Assembly: GCF_002902985.1 (NCBI RefSeq)
Contig: NZ_CP026167.1
Span: forward strand, 4,402,001-4,466,000
Length of the DNA stretch: 64,000 bases
Direction: 5' to 3'
Source: Leclercia sp. LSNIH1
GTDB lineage: Bacteria; Pseudomonadota; Gammaproteobacteria; Enterobacterales; Enterobacteriaceae
The position numbers and the translations under genes are program-made. Under the pieces are notes generated by a model. It was not told the origin of the DNA. It worked only from the letters and a program-made list of their open reading frames with translations, and ran no database searches. The stretch's first letter is position 1, and every line of letters begins with the position of its first letter. Below are positions 63,865 through 64,000 of the stretch, piece after piece.

Positions 63865-64000
63865 TTAGCCCAGTAGAGTGCGCAAGTGCGCCGCAACGCC
63901 GTCCTGCGTTACCGTTGTTTGCTCACCAGAGCGCAGATCTTTCACTACCACTTCGCCGTTAGCCACTTCTGACTCGCCAAGTACCAGTGCGATACGCGCG
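63865..64000 (-). CDS. hisS: Histidyl-tRNA synthetase (partial, C-terminal end only)
   Basis: The last 44 codons and the stop of hisS, ending ...[24 protein letters not shown] and then HLRTLLG. This is the anticodon-binding domain tail of E. coli HisS. The rest lies beyond the right edge of the window. First visible gene of the hisS-yfgM-bamB-der operon. Confidence 0.95.
   Translation of the reverse strand, partial: ARIALVLGESEVANGEVVVKDLRSGEQTTVTQDGVAAHLRTLLG

Overview
The window is chromosomal DNA from a member of the Enterobacteriaceae, close to Enterobacter, Lelliottia, Leclercia or Klebsiella. Almost every core protein is a near match in length and sequence to its Escherichia coli counterpart, and the gene order follows the E. 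coli K-12 stretch from yfeX to hisS. Several E. coli islands are missing and other genes sit in their place, so it is not E. coli itself. Both ends are cut inside genes: yfeX on the left and hisS on the right. No tRNA, rRNA, CRISPR array, prophage or insertion sequence was seen.

Layout. 1-4.3 kb: yfeX (partial), yfeY, yfeZ and ypeA on the minus strand, then amiA-hemF on plus. 4.3-9.9 kb: maeB diverges from the talA-tktB pentose phosphate pair; the eut operon that E. coli carries between hemF and maeB is absent. 9.9-19.8 kb: ypfG, nudK, aegA, the nitrate sensor narQ, the efflux pump acrD, the 19-residue ypfM, and yffB. 19.8-28.9 kb: dapE-ypfN, ypfH, ypfJ-tmcA, purC, dapA-bamC, gcvR-bcp. 29-35 kb: perM, bepA-yfgD, hda (CTG start) and upp-uraA; the hyf hydrogenase-4 operon of E. 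coli is absent between bcp and perM. 35.2-36.7 kb: an added GH1 6-phospho-beta-glucosidase with LacI/AscG-type operators. 37-45.2 kb: purM-purN, ppk-ppx, pdeF (yfgF) and yfgG.

45.2-49.9 kb is an accessory block replacing yfgH-yfgI. It holds a LysR regulator divergent from an MFS transporter, an SDR oxidoreductase, and an apparent operon of three exported proteins (a DUF6130-like protein, a YdgH/BhsA-type DUF1471 protein and an alpha/beta hydrolase). guaB-guaA and xseA follow. 54.6-57.2 kb, at the xseA-yfgJ junction (the position of the Salmonella CS54 island), holds an MFS gene broken by one in-frame stop codon and a divergent protealysin-type M4 protease with its emfourin-type inhibitor. After yfgJ, a Gfo/Idh/MocA oxidoreductase and a POT peptide transporter are inserted before der-bamB-yfgM-hisS.

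Themes. Purine synthesis genes (purC, purM-purN, guaB-guaA) each carry a readable PurR box. Envelope maintenance is well represented (amiA, yfeY, bepA, bamB, bamC, yfgM), with sigma-E-like promoters before yfeY and bepA. REP palindromes fill six intergenic gaps. No clearly new defence or mobile system is visible. The best leads are the three-gene exported operon, the protease-inhibitor pair beside a freshly broken transporter, the hairpin in the yfeX leader, and the regulatory palindromes in the accessory gaps. All function calls rest on recognition of protein sequences by eye, without database searches.
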